Position numbers and translations under genes: made by a program
NCBI GenBank assembly: GCA_000380225.1
Contig: KB904821.1
Location: 4,714,640-4,778,639, forward strand
Direction of reading: 5' to 3'
Source of the DNA: a filamentous cyanobacterium ESFC-1
GTDB taxonomy: Bacteria; Cyanobacteriota; Cyanobacteriia; Cyanobacteriales; Spirulinaceae
Length of the DNA stretch: 64,000 nt
Shown here: piece by piece, positions 38,159 to 46,309 of the stretch
Layout of the letters: every line of letters begins with the position of its first letter
How positions within the stretch are numbered: the first letter of the stretch is position 1
Notes under the pieces: model-generated
What the model saw: only the letters and a program-made list of their open reading frames with translations
Database searches by the model: none
Told to the model about the DNA's origin: nothing

Positions 38159-39355
38159 TTAAGATAACAAACGCCAACATTCCGTCGCGATCGCGAAGTC
38201 TTCTTGAGCGCGAATTACGACAACCCGAATGGTAGAATCAGGAGTGGAGATTTCTGCATCAACGGGATTTTCAGCATTTTTGGCTTCATCTAGCTTTAAA
38301 CCCATATTGATGAAGGCTTGACAGGTTTGGCTGCGAATTATGGCGCTATGCTCTCCTAAACCTCCAGTAAAGACTAAGGCATCTAAGCCTCCCAATACCC
38401 CAAACATAGCCCCCACCTGACGACGCAAGCGGTGGAGATAAACATCAAAAGCAAGTTTGGCTTGGGTGTTTCCTTCTTCAATGGCGGCTAAAATCTGCCG
38501 TAAATCGTTACTAATTCCCGATACCCCTTTCAATCCCGATTCTTTATTGAGTATGCGGTTTAAATCTTCAACGTTCTCTCCTTGGCGCAATAAATGGATG
38601 AGAATGCCAGGGTCAAGAGAACCCGACCTACTTCCCATCATCAAGCCTTCGAGGGGCGTGTAGCCCATTGTGGTGTCGATACAAGCGCCATTTTGCACTG
38701 CTGCGAGGGAAGCCCCGTTTCCCAGGTGACAGGTGATTAAATTTTGGGGTTTTTTGCCGATAATTTGCCCGACTCTTTGAGCGCAGTATTGATGAGAAAT
38801 GCCGTGGAAACCGTAGCGACGAATCCCTTGCTCGAAATATTGGTAGGGAATGGGGTAAACGGCTGATTTTAGCGGAATTGTGCTGTGAAATGCCGTATCA
38901 AAAACAGCAACTTGGGGAATATCCGGTAATTTTTGTCTCAGGGCTTGAATGCCTTGCAAATTAATGGGATTATGTTCGGGAGCGAGGGGAATGAGAGACG
39001 CGATCGCATCCTCGACTTCTGGCGTAATTTTAACGGCTTCTCGGTACTTTTCGCCACCATGTACCACCCGATGTCCTACCCCATCAATGTCGCTGAGAGA
39101 TTCAATAACTTTGGTTTCTCCTTGATATAAAGTATCGAGGAGTTTTGCCATTACGGTTTCGCGATTTTGACTGGGTAATTCTAGTTCTAATTCTGCCCCC
39201 GATTGACATTCAACGCTGATTTGAGCAGTGTCTTTTTGCCAATCGATTTTACCTTCCCACAGGGGAACAGGAGGTTCTGCGGGTAAGGTATTTTCGAGTT
39301 TATATAAGGCGCTTTTTTGACTGCTTGACCCGGCGTTTAATACTAGAATTTTCAT
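38159..39355 (-). CDS. ackA: Acetate kinase
   Basis: The 398-aa enzyme interconverts acetate plus ATP with acetyl phosphate plus ADP, in the cytosol. Signatures are complete: N-terminal VLNAGSSSQKSALY, VHGGEKY, the FDTAFH catalytic segment, YGFHGISHQY, CHLGNGASLAAV, TPLEGLMMGSRSG and FTGGLGEHSA. Length matches the family. No pta gene is adjacent. A short heptamer run lies immediately upstream of the start codon (39358-39398). Confidence 0.98.
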   Translation of the reverse strand: MKILVLNAGSSSQKSALYKLENTLPAEPPVPLWEGKIDWQKDTAQISVECQSGAELELELPSQNRETVMAKLLDTLYQGETKVIESLSDIDGVGHRVVHGGEKYREAVKITPEVEDAIASLIPLAPEHNPINLQGIQALRQKLPDIPQVAVFDTAFHSTIPLKSAVYPIPYQYFEQGIRRYGFHGISHQYCAQRVGQIIGKKPQNLITCHLGNGASLAAVQNGACIDTTMGYTPLEGLMMGSRSGSLDPGILIHLLRQGENVEDLNRILNKESGLKGVSGISNDLRQILAAIEEGNTQAKLAFDVYLHRLRRQVGAMFGVLGGLDALVFTGGLGEHSAIIRSQTCQAFINMGLKLDEAKNAENPVDAEISTPDSTIRVVVIRAQEDFAIATECWRLLS

Positions 39356-39357
39356 AG

Positions 39358-39398
39358 TTATTGGTTATTGGTTATTGGTTGTTGGTTGTTGGTTGTTG
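39358..39398. repeat. Heptamer run TTATTGG/TTGTTGG and following GTTGGGTTTC repeats
   Basis: Five to six heptamer units directly abut the ackA start. The gap to 39794 also holds three copies of the GTAGGTTGGGT/ACCCAACCTAC-type repeat (39398-39425, 39610-39640, 39732-39762) and no gene I can support. Confidence 0.85.
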
Positions 39399-39794
39399 GG
39401 TTTCACTTCGTTCTGCCCAACCTACTACTACTGAAATCCTTGTCTAACATAGCGTTTAACTTTTTTAAAAGTCCACCTTTTAGGGAACAAGTTTGGAGAC
39501 CCTCTTTTTGGAGAACACCTCCCATCAAGACAAATAACCAATAACTAATAACAAAGAACCAGTCAATCCTCGCACCAACGTTCCCGCGATTCGGCTGATA
39601 ACTGAAAAAGTAGGTTGGGTTGAGGGACGAAACCCAACATCAACCCAAATCTACATCGAAATTACTTTGGTCAATCCAAATTACGAGGTTCAGAAAATAA
39701 CTGTTTTCGGGATTGATTTATAAAATCGATGTTGGGTTTCACTTCGTTCTACCCAACCTACAATTTGACAACGACAACTGATGACTGAAAAAAG

Positions 39795-40001
39795 CTATCG
39801 AGTGGCTTCGTTTGCAACAACCGCACCACCAATGGCCGCGATCGCGCCCCAACCGACGATCGCGGGGATGGTAGTCTGGGGAGAGGTAATCTGGGATTTA
39901 TAGCGCATACAGGCTTCTGCGGCTTGGGGTTGAGACAGAAGCAGACAGCCTGCTGCGGTGGCGATCGCGAAACTACTCTTGGTCAAAAATTGTGCTTTCA
40001 T
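39795..40001 (-). CDS. Small exported or membrane hypothetical protein
   Basis: This 68-aa protein has a signal-peptide-like N-terminus (residues 1-28, AGCLLLSQPQAAEA) and a second hydrophobic stretch near the C-terminus (about 46-63, IPAIVGWGAIAAIGGAVVA). The Cys at residue 31 follows the predicted cleavage site rather than a lipobox. Function unknown. It is divergent from the K+ channel gene, with 81 bp between their starts. Confidence 0.65.
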   Translation of the reverse strand: MKAQFLTKSSFAIATAAGCLLLSQPQAAEACMRYKSQITSPQTTIPAIVGWGAIAAIGGAVVANEATR

Positions 40002-40082
40002 AGTTGTTTGGGATAATAGCGATTAAGTCGATTTTAGATCGCGTTGCTGAGTGCGATCGCATTTTTGGATACAACCTTCCCC

Positions 40083-40973
40083 ATGAATGAGAAACCAAAA
40101 CGCCGTCCCCTGCGTCAAGCCGTTAATTTGGGGCGCTTTAAAGTATTACAAAAAAATACAAATGGTTTTCATTGGGATGATTTATATCATCATTTGTTTA
40201 CCATGCCCATGTTACAATTGCTGGGCTTGATTACCCTGAGTTTTTTAGTCATAAATATGCTGTTTGCGGGGGCGTATTTATTAGGGGGAGATTGCATCGA
40301 AAATGCCAAGCCGGGATCGTTTAGTGATGCCTTTTTCTTTAGCGTCCAAACCCTGGCGACGATTGGCTATGGGGCGATGTATCCCCGCACCGCGTATGCG
40401 AATACTTTAGTCGTGATTGAAGTGTTTTTAGGGCTGTTGGGGGTAGCCATTGCCACAGGGTTAATGTTTGCCCGTTTCTCTCAACCTACCGCAAGAGTTT
40501 TATTTAGTAAAAGCGTGGTAGTTTGTCCTTATAATAAAATGCCAACATTAATGTTTCGGGCGGCAAATCAAAGAAGCAATCTCATTGTCGAAGCTGAAGT
40601 TAATGTCAGTTTATTGATTCCAGAAATTACCCCAGAAGGTCATACAATCCGCCGTTTGTATGACTTGAAGTTGGCGCGATCGCGCAATCCTTTATTTATT
40701 CTCAGTTGGCTGGTTCTGCACCCCATAGACGAAAAAAGCCCTCTTTACGGTCACACCGCTACCTCTTTGCAGGAAATGGGGGCGCAAATTATCGTAACAT
40801 TAAACGGCTTAGATGAAACCGTCATGCAAATTCTTCACGCCCGTCAACTGTATTTAGCCTCAGAAATTCTCTGGAATTATCAATTTGTGGATGTAGTGAC
40901 CAATTACGACAACGGCGATCGCGCCATCGACTATACTCATTTTCATGATGTCGTGCCGTTTGAGAACCCATAA
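40083..40973 (+). CDS. Inward-rectifier (Kir-type) potassium channel
   Basis: About 296 aa from the ATG at 40083. The architecture is that of KirBac channels: an N-terminal slide-helix region (FHWDDLYHHLF), TM1 (about 45-67), a pore helix with selectivity filter TLATIGYGAMYP, TM2 (VVIEVFLGLLGVAIATGLMF) and a C-terminal beta-rich cytoplasmic domain of about 160 residues. It would conduct K+ across the plasma membrane as a tetramer. An upstream in-frame TTG at 40044 is less likely as a start. It lies 46 bp before the subtilase gene on the same strand. Confidence 0.93.
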   Translation: MNEKPKRRPLRQAVNLGRFKVLQKNTNGFHWDDLYHHLFTMPMLQLLGLITLSFLVINMLFAGAYLLGGDCIENAKPGSFSDAFFFSVQTLATIGYGAMYPRTAYANTLVVIEVFLGLLGVAIATGLMFARFSQPTARVLFSKSVVVCPYNKMPTLMFRAANQRSNLIVEAEVNVSLLIPEITPEGHTIRRLYDLKLARSRNPLFILSWLVLHPIDEKSPLYGHTATSLQEMGAQIIVTLNGLDETVMQILHARQLYLASEILWNYQFVDVVTNYDNGDRAIDYTHFHDVVPFENP

Positions 40974-41019
40974 GCTAAGGTAGTAAGAACTTAGCGCTAC
41001 AACTACGAGACTTGTGGTA

Positions 41020-42789
41020 ATGAAAAAGCTGTTATTAATAAGCCTGTTTATCGTCGGGCTGGCATTCTCTTTATTTAACTTTAAAGGATTAGCCGCCCAA
41101 GGCGATTTTGAATCGATTGTGTTGGATTTTCGCGAAGATATCCCGGTTGCTGAAGTGCAACGGGAATTAAACCATCTCGCGCAAGATTTAAACCTCTCCC
41201 CTCAACTCAACAGTGAGTTTTCCAGTAAAGATAATATTTACATTGTTTCTGGGGATAAAAACACCCTTCGTACCCTCAAAAATGCCGGGTTAACCGAAGA
41301 AACCGAATATATCGAACCGAATTATCTCTATCGCGCCTTCAAAGCGCCCAATGACCCCGAATACAGCAAGCAGTGGAACTTGCACAACATCAACATCGAA
41401 GCCGCTTGGGAAGAAACCAAAGGCAACGGCATTACCGTCGCGGTGATTGATACCGGAGTCACCCCCGTCCCCGATCTTAAACAAACTAAGTTCGTCAAAG
41501 GGTATGATTTTGTGAGCGATCGCATCGAAGCCTACGACGACAACGGTCATGGAACCCATGTCGCCGGAACAATCGCCCAATCTACCGATAACAACTATGG
41601 TGTCGCGGGGATTGCCTACGAAGCCAAAATCATGCCCCTGAAGGTGCTTTCCGGGTCAGGCGGCGGTACGGTTGCCGATATTGCCGAAGCCATCCGCTAC
41701 GCCGCAGATAATGACGCTGACGTAATCAACCTCAGCTTAGGCGGCGCGGGGGAAAGCAAAATCATGCAAGAAGCCGTCGATTACGCTTACGAAAAAGGCG
41801 TGGTTGTCATCGCAGCAGCAGGAAACGAAAACCGCAACTCCGCCTCCTATCCCGCCCGCTATCCCCACGTTATCAGCGTTTCCGCCCTGGATGCCGCCAA
41901 TAACAAAGCCCCCTATTCCAACTTTGGCGCAGGAGTTGATATTGCCGCCCCTGGAGGCAGTGAAGCGGGTAAAATCCTGCAAAACACCATCGACCCCGAA
42001 AACGGGAAAGCAGTTTTCCTCGGCTTCCAAGGAACCAGTATGGCAGCCCCTCATGTAGCTGGAGTTGCCGCCCTCATCAAAGCCGCAGGCATCAAAGAAC
42101 CCGATGAGGTCTTAAGCATCCTCAAAGAATCCTCCCGCAAAGTCGAACAAGACCCCCTCAACCACTACGGCGCGGGTCAATTAGACGCGGGAACCGCCGT
42201 TAAACTCGCCATGCAGGGTCAAGTCAGCTTTAAAGACTTTTTCCGGTGGTTGCGGGAGAATGGCTACCTTAATCCCCGTTTTTGGATTGATGGCGGCACA
42301 ATTGCTTTATTGCCAAAAGTGGCCATGGTTTTGGGGTCTTATATCTTGGCTTGGTTTTTACGGGCTTATTTCCCCTTCGCTTGGAGTTGGTCGCTGACTT
42401 CCGGTTTAGTCGCAGGCAGTTCCGGTTTATTTTTCCTGCGGGGCTTGTATATCTTCGACTTGCCTCAATGGCCGTTTCGCGTCGCGGGGAGTTCCATTCC
42501 CGAACTCGGTAACGCCATTCAAGGTACATCTAGCCTTAATCCCATTTTTGCCAGTGTCGCCATTCCTGCTTTACTAATTGTGGCTTTCTTAGGTCACAAA
42601 TCTTGGAAATGGTTTGCCATTGGGACTAGCTTAGGGGTTGCCTCTTGTTTAGCCGTGAATGCGGTTATTGCCCCGGAACTTTGGGGTTTAGGCGATGGCA
42701 TCTGGGCGCGGGGCTTCTTAGTAATGAATGCTATTCTCTGCTTTGCCTTAGCCCAACTCGCTTCTCAAGGAGAAAACCAAACCGCATGA
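41020..42789 (+). CDS. S8 family subtilisin-like serine peptidase with C-terminal membrane helices
   Basis: The 589-aa protease has a signal peptide (1-27), a prodomain (about 30-105), and a subtilisin domain with the catalytic triad Asp144 (VIDTGV), His177 (HGTHVAGT) and Ser340 (GTSMAAPHVAG), plus oxyanion Asn269 in AAAGNE. After about residue 410 come at least four hydrophobic helices. The protease is therefore probably exported and held by its C-terminus. I chose the ATG at 41020 over a GTG two codons earlier. Its stop overlaps the next gene's start (ATGA), indicating coupling. Confidence 0.92.
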   Translation: MKKLLLISLFIVGLAFSLFNFKGLAAQGDFESIVLDFREDIPVAEVQRELNHLAQDLNLSPQLNSEFSSKDNIYIVSGDKNTLRTLKNAGLTEETEYIEPNYLYRAFKAPNDPEYSKQWNLHNINIEAAWEETKGNGITVAVIDTGVTPVPDLKQTKFVKGYDFVSDRIEAYDDNGHGTHVAGTIAQSTDNNYGVAGIAYEAKIMPLKVLSGSGGGTVADIAEAIRYAADNDADVINLSLGGAGESKIMQEAVDYAYEKGVVVIAAAGNENRNSASYPARYPHVISVSALDAANNKAPYSNFGAGVDIAAPGGSEAGKILQNTIDPENGKAVFLGFQGTSMAAPHVAGVAALIKAAGIKEPDEVLSILKESSRKVEQDPLNHYGAGQLDAGTAVKLAMQGQVSFKDFFRWLRENGYLNPRFWIDGGTIALLPKVAMVLGSYILAWFLRAYFPFAWSWSLTSGLVAGSSGLFFLRGLYIFDLPQWPFRVAGSSIPELGNAIQGTSSLNPIFASVAIPALLIVAFLGHKSWKWFAIGTSLGVASCLAVNAVIAPELWGLGDGIWARGFLVMNAILCFALAQLASQGENQTA

Positions 42790-43001
42790 AAATTTCAGGA
42801 ACCATCGAACGCAAAGGCATGGGGCCAGGAACTTGGGCGTTAGTCGCTGATTCTGGCGACACCTACGAACTCAAGGATGCCCCGGAAGGGTTACGCCAAG
42901 CCGGGCTAAAAGTCTCGGTGGAGGGTCAAATTCGCGAGGATGTGATGACCTTTGCCATGATTGGCCCGGTGTTACAAGTATCCTCGTTTGAGGCGTTGTA
43001 A
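42786..43001 (+). CDS. Small DUF5818-like protein coupled to the subtilase
   Basis: The 71-aa protein starts MKISGTIERKGMGPGTWALV and ends in a strand pattern (GLKVSVEGQI, VLQVSSFEAL) typical of a small beta-barrel, resembling the DUF5818 family. It has no signal peptide. The ATG overlaps the stop codon of the subtilase by 4 bp, so it is translationally coupled and may act with or regulate it. Function is unknown. Confidence 0.75.
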   Translation: MKISGTIERKGMGPGTWALVADSGDTYELKDAPEGLRQAGLKVSVEGQIREDVMTFAMIGPVLQVSSFEAL

Positions 43002-43022
43002 TTCGTCCTTAAATGGTGTTAC

Positions 43023-43087
43023 AGAACCCCGGTTTCTTATCGGTTTATCCGCTAAATTGAGGATACCATCTTAGAAACCGGGGTTTT
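43023..43087. repeat. 65-bp palindromic element, full copy 2
   Basis: The left arm AGAACCCCGGTTTCT and right arm AGAAACCGGGGTT pair almost completely. Length is 65 bp, as in the copies at 15931 and 45368. It lies between convergent genes and could act as a terminator. Confidence 0.85.
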
Positions 43088-43106
43088 TGAATATTCACAA
43101 AATCAA

Positions 43107-43319
43107 CTAAGCATAAAGCAATCTTCCTTTCGGAACGGGAATTTCACGGCCTAACGCTTGCGCTGTTTCTATCCACTCTTGGATAACGATTTCAGCCTGA
43201 GTTACCGCTTCTACATAAGTTTGACCATCTGCCATGCAGCCAGGTAATTCAGGGACTTCCACAACAAAAGTCTGGTCTGATTCACTCCAATAGATAATTA
43301 GTTCATATTTCACTGACAT
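43107..43319 (-). CDS. HicB family antitoxin-like protein (orphan)
   Basis: About 70 aa from the ATG at 43319; a GTG one codon earlier is possible. It has the HicB partial RNase-H-like fold: YELIIYWSESDQTFVVEVPE, LPGCMADGQTY and EAVTQAEIVIQEWIETA. There is no C-terminal DNA-binding domain. No hicA is adjacent; instead, a degraded coding tail overlaps its start (see 43303-43437). It is probably an orphan antitoxin left after loss of its partner. Confidence 0.88.
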   Translation of the reverse strand: MSVKYELIIYWSESDQTFVVEVPELPGCMADGQTYVEAVTQAEIVIQEWIETAQALGREIPVPKGRLLYA

Positions 43320-43437
43320 CACTATCTCCTAAACTATACTTTAAAACAAGATTTCTTACCTGCTTAACTTGATAACTTTTCGCTTCACTACCCTTCGGTT
43401 GAATATTAATAATTTCTTCTACATTGTCTTTCGTAAA
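43303..43437 (-). pseudogene. Coding relic upstream of hicB, possible lost partner
   Basis: In one minus-strand frame the sequence reads YIFTKDNVEEIINIQPKGSE, then AKSYQVKQVRNLVLKY, and ends at a stop overlapping the hicB start by about 17 bp. It lacks a start and runs into a GTAGGTTGGGT repeat at 43445. The composition and overlap suggest a former coupled gene; I cannot identify its family. Confidence 0.45.
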
Positions 43438-43444
43438 AATGTAG

Positions 43445-43604
43445 CTGTAGGTTGGGTAGAACGAAGTGAAACCCAACAAAGCTTAAGCTTGGACGGGGAA
43501 ACCCCGCCCCTACTAGAAACATGAAATGTTGTTGGGTTTCGTCACCTCAACCCAACCTACTGCCGTAACCCACCGCTTAAGGTGTGTCACGACACTACAG
43601 CTAT
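43445..43604. repeat. Mosaic of dispersed repeats, including one end of the 124-bp MITE
   Basis: In order: GTAGGTTGGGTAGAACGAAG (43445), GGACGGGGAAACCCCGCCCC (43492), a GTTGGGTTTCG...CAACCCAACC repeat (43531-43560), and a MITE end with GTGTGTCACGACACTA (to about 43604). The units abut, suggesting serial insertion or recombination. Confidence 0.75.
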
Positions 43605-44206
43605 TTCTTGAATATTTTATCTGTAGACAGTTGGAGGTTGGGAAAAAGGGAAGTTTGGAGGCAATCTCCTCGACGCAACATGACCTTTTGATATTCATTA
43701 TTAACCAAGTTGCAGACGGTTATAGTGGGTTGTTTGGGGCTACCAATAAAGTATTTTCCGCCAATCCCTAAATAGTCCACAATCCAGTATTCTGGTATCT
43801 GCAAAGCTTCATAATCTTCGTATTTACGAGCATAATTATTCTGCCAATTTGTACTTACTACTTCCACCACAAGCTTTATTGTTGTACCTAAAGTAACAAC
43901 AGGTTCTCTTGTCCAAAGGGGTTCGTTTACCAGTTCTCTTTCATCGAGAACAACCACATCGGGTCTGAAAGCGTTGAATGTTCCTAATGGCTGAATTAAG
44001 CAACGCTGCGGGATAAAATACGGTGCATCAAGGCGGTCTATTTCCGCATTAAGTTTGCGGCAAATCCAAGCCGCTACTTGTTCGTGTAGGCCAGTTGGTT
44101 CTCTATCAATAAGTTCCCCGTCAATCAATTCGTAGCGTTGATTGTCTCCGTACTGAGTGATAAATTCTTCTGGATTGATAAATGCTTGGGCTGCTGAGAG
44201 AACCAT
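43601..44206 (-). CDS. Uma2 family endonuclease-like protein
   Basis: The 201-aa protein has the Uma2 pattern with ELIDGELIDREPTGLHEQVA, NAFRPDVVVLDERE with the catalytic Asp, TIKLVVEVVSTNWQNNYARK with the Glu, and the YWIVDYLGIGG strand. Its last codons run into a dispersed MITE end (43567-43604), so the C-terminus may be altered relative to the ancestral gene. No partner gene. Confidence 0.92.
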   Translation of the reverse strand: MVLSAAQAFINPEEFITQYGDNQRYELIDGELIDREPTGLHEQVAAWICRKLNAEIDRLDAPYFIPQRCLIQPLGTFNAFRPDVVVLDERELVNEPLWTREPVVTLGTTIKLVVEVVSTNWQNNYARKYEDYEALQIPEYWIVDYLGIGGKYFIGSPKQPTITVCNLVNNEYQKVMLRRGDCLQTSLFPNLQLSTDKIFKK

Positions 44207-44289
44207 CGTCGCAATTCCTACGAGAATTTTAGTCTATGTTAAAAACTTAGCTTAACTTGTATTAATAGTGATGGGTCGTTTGTGACCTA

Positions 44290-44325
44290 CCACAAAGGAC
44301 GAAGGACAAAAGACAAAGGACAAAA
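44290..44325. repeat. Heptamer run GACAAAG/GACGAAG abutting a start codon
   Basis: Five 7-bp units (AAAGGAC type) end directly at the ATG at 44326. The purine-rich AAAGGACAAAA could also act as the ribosome-binding site. Confidence 0.85.
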
Positions 44326-44994
44326 ATGCGCTTACCTCTCCCTCAATTTAACAGCGACGATCGCGCCCCGGAACATATTGCGGAGGTGATTGAAACCTCA
44401 ACTACGGAGTTTTTAGCCCAATGCTTAGAACCGGAAGACTTGAAGTTTCCGGCAATGCCCCCTTTTGGTAGTTGGATTAAATCTAAAGACGAGGAAACCG
44501 GAAACACGGTATTTGCCATTGTTTCCCACGTTACAACCTCGCCGATTGATTCGGTGCATCGGGCGAGGGCGTTGGGGCTGTCGTTAGAGGAGTTGCGAGA
44601 ACAGCAACCGCAGATTTTCGCGATGCTGAAAACGGAGTTTCGGGCGGTGTTGGTGGGCTTTGAAACGCCTTCTACGTCCCCGAATGGCAGTCGTTCTCAA
44701 GGGGGTCAAATTTTCCAATATTTACCCCCCCGCCCCCCACAAATCCACCAAGCGGTGTATCGTTGCGATCCGGCGGAGGTGGTGGCGTTTAGCGAGGAGT
44801 TGGATTTTCTGCGGATTTTGCTACAGGTGGCGGGTGTCCCGGTAGAAGCGTTGATTGCAGCAGCGATTCGCGAGATTTACGACTTGCGAAATCGCGATCG
44901 CGAGTGGTTAATTCAGGTAGGACGGACGTTGAGTATTTTGTTGAAGGATGATTATGATTGTTTGCGCTACATTTTAGGGCAGATTCATTGGTGA
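44326..44994 (+). CDS. HAS-barrel-like conserved cyanobacterial protein
   Basis: The 222-aa protein starts MRLPLPQFNSDDRAPEHIAE and contains the beta-barrel-like segment PPFGSWIKSKDEETGNTVFA. It resembles cyanobacterial proteins annotated with a HAS-barrel domain (HerA/ATP-synthase barrel). The C-terminal half is helical. No ATPase domain or partner is nearby. Biological role unknown. Its stop is followed at once by a long heptamer array. Confidence 0.7.
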   Translation: MRLPLPQFNSDDRAPEHIAEVIETSTTEFLAQCLEPEDLKFPAMPPFGSWIKSKDEETGNTVFAIVSHVTTSPIDSVHRARALGLSLEELREQQPQIFAMLKTEFRAVLVGFETPSTSPNGSRSQGGQIFQYLPPRPPQIHQAVYRCDPAEVVAFSEELDFLRILLQVAGVPVEALIAAAIREIYDLRNRDREWLIQVGRTLSILLKDDYDCLRYILGQIHW

Positions 44995-44995
44995 T

Positions 44996-45242
44996 TTGTT
45001 ATTGGTTATTGGTTATTGGTTGTTGGTTATTGGTTGTTGGTTATTGGTTATTGGTTATTGGTTATTGGTTATTGGTTGTTGGTTATTGGTTATTGGTTAT
45101 TGGTTATTGGTTATTGGTTATTGGTTGTTGGTTATTGGTTATTGGTTATTGGTTATTGGTTATTGGTTGTTGGTTATTGGTTGTTGGTTATTGGTTATTG
45201 GTTGTTGGTTATTGGTTGTTGGTTATTGGTTGTTGGTTATTT
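44996..45242. repeat. Heptamer tandem array, TTATTGG/TTGTTGG class
   Basis: About 35 consecutive 7-bp units mix TTATTGG and TTGTTGG in irregular order. It is the longest array in the window. It ends in the GTAGGGGCGGGGTTTCCCCG palindrome (45243) and a GTAGGTTGGGT repeat (45289). ORFs in all three frames here are artefacts. Confidence 0.96.
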
Positions 45243-45367
45243 GTAGGGGCGGGGTTTCCCCGTCCAATCTTAATTCTAGAAGTAAAAGTAGGTTGGGTAG
45301 AACGAAGTAAAACCCAACTTTAGATCGCGATTGTGTTGGGTTTCGTGACTACTCTAACGTTTTTCCC

Positions 45368-45432
45368 AGAACCCCGGTTTCTTGTCTGCTTATTCGCTAA
45401 ATTTGGCATAAAAATCGAGAAACTGGGGTTCT
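45368..45432. repeat. 65-bp palindromic element, full copy 3
   Basis: The arms AGAACCCCGGTTTCT and AGAAACTGGGGTTCT pair over 15 positions, with one G-T wobble. Total length is 65 bp. It is 12 bp past the stop of the phosphatase gene on the minus strand and may act as its terminator. Confidence 0.85.
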
Positions 45433-45444
45433 TAAGTTCTTAAT

Positions 45445-46296
45445 TTAGGGATTGCAAACGGTTAATAAATGTTGGTGAACTTCCGGGGAAGTAGCAATAA
45501 TTAAACCGGGGCGTTGATAATCTTTGCAAGTATGTAAAGGCGGTGGGGGAGAACCGTCTAACGTCGTCACAATACAGCCTGCGGTTTGGGCAAGAAACGC
45601 GATCGCGCCCCCGTCAATCCATTTCCCATTGCGGATCATAGCCCCGGTAAGATCGCCGCTTAAAATGCCGTTGACGTTGGGAATTTGGCGATCGCGTGAA
45701 TAGGCTTTTTCAATGTCTAAAACCGAGTAATGGGGGGCAATCTTGTCGGCTAGATGTCCGAGTCCCCAACTTAAATAAACGACAGGTTGCGGAGGGGGTA
45801 GAGTGAAGGGCTGACAATCATCTAATGGGGTGTCGAAATCGCCGTAAAAAATACCTTCGTGGCGCAAAGCATAATAATAGGATTGTTGCGCGGGGGTTAA
45901 AGCGATAACCGCTTCATATTCATCATGATTTAGAACGGTTAAAATGATTTGATAGTTGCTGTAGCCATCGAGATAAAACTGCGTACCGTCAATGGGATCG
46001 AGGGTAACTAAATAATCATTTTCTGCCCCTAAATCAATCGCTTTGAAATATTTTGTATTGTAGGACTTTTCGTATTCTTCCCCATAAAACCGAATATCGG
46101 GAAAATGGGCTAATAAAGCCACTTCAATCGCCGTTTGTACGGAAAGATCGGCATCAGTTAACGCTGCCCCAAAAAAGTTATCGGCTTCGGTTTTGGAGGG
46201 TTGAGACGCGATCGCGCTTTGGATTTGATGGGCGTACAACGCCGCCGTTTTAAGATGAGGCAGCAGGGTTGTTAAAATTTGGCGTGGATTTGACAT
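45445..46296 (-). CDS. Inositol monophosphatase family protein
   Basis: About 283 aa from the ATG at 46296. The IMPase/CysQ/FBPase superfamily motifs are present: the metal-binding Glu-Glu in FYGEEYE, DPIDGTQFYLDG, and a C-terminal KWIDGGAIAFLAQTAG. Substrate could be inositol phosphate, 3'-phosphoadenosine 5'-phosphate or a sugar phosphate. The start lies 13 bp after the patatin stop codon on the same strand, so the two are probably co-transcribed. An upstream extension to 46344 overlaps the patatin gene and is less likely. Confidence 0.88.
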   Translation of the reverse strand: MSNPRQILTTLLPHLKTAALYAHQIQSAIASQPSKTEADNFFGAALTDADLSVQTAIEVALLAHFPDIRFYGEEYEKSYNTKYFKAIDLGAENDYLVTLDPIDGTQFYLDGYSNYQIILTVLNHDEYEAVIALTPAQQSYYYALRHEGIFYGDFDTPLDDCQPFTLPPPQPVVYLSWGLGHLADKIAPHYSVLDIEKAYSRDRQIPNVNGILSGDLTGAMIRNGKWIDGGAIAFLAQTAGCIVTTLDGSPPPPLHTCKDYQRPGLIIATSPEVHQHLLTVCNP

Positions 46297-46309
46297 GAAG
46301 ATAAAAAAA

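Noticed and set aside
44958-45323. Three overlapping plus-strand ORFs of about 76-121 aa
   Set aside because: Same artefact from the TTATTGG/TTGTTGG array; no ribosome-binding site and pure low complexity.
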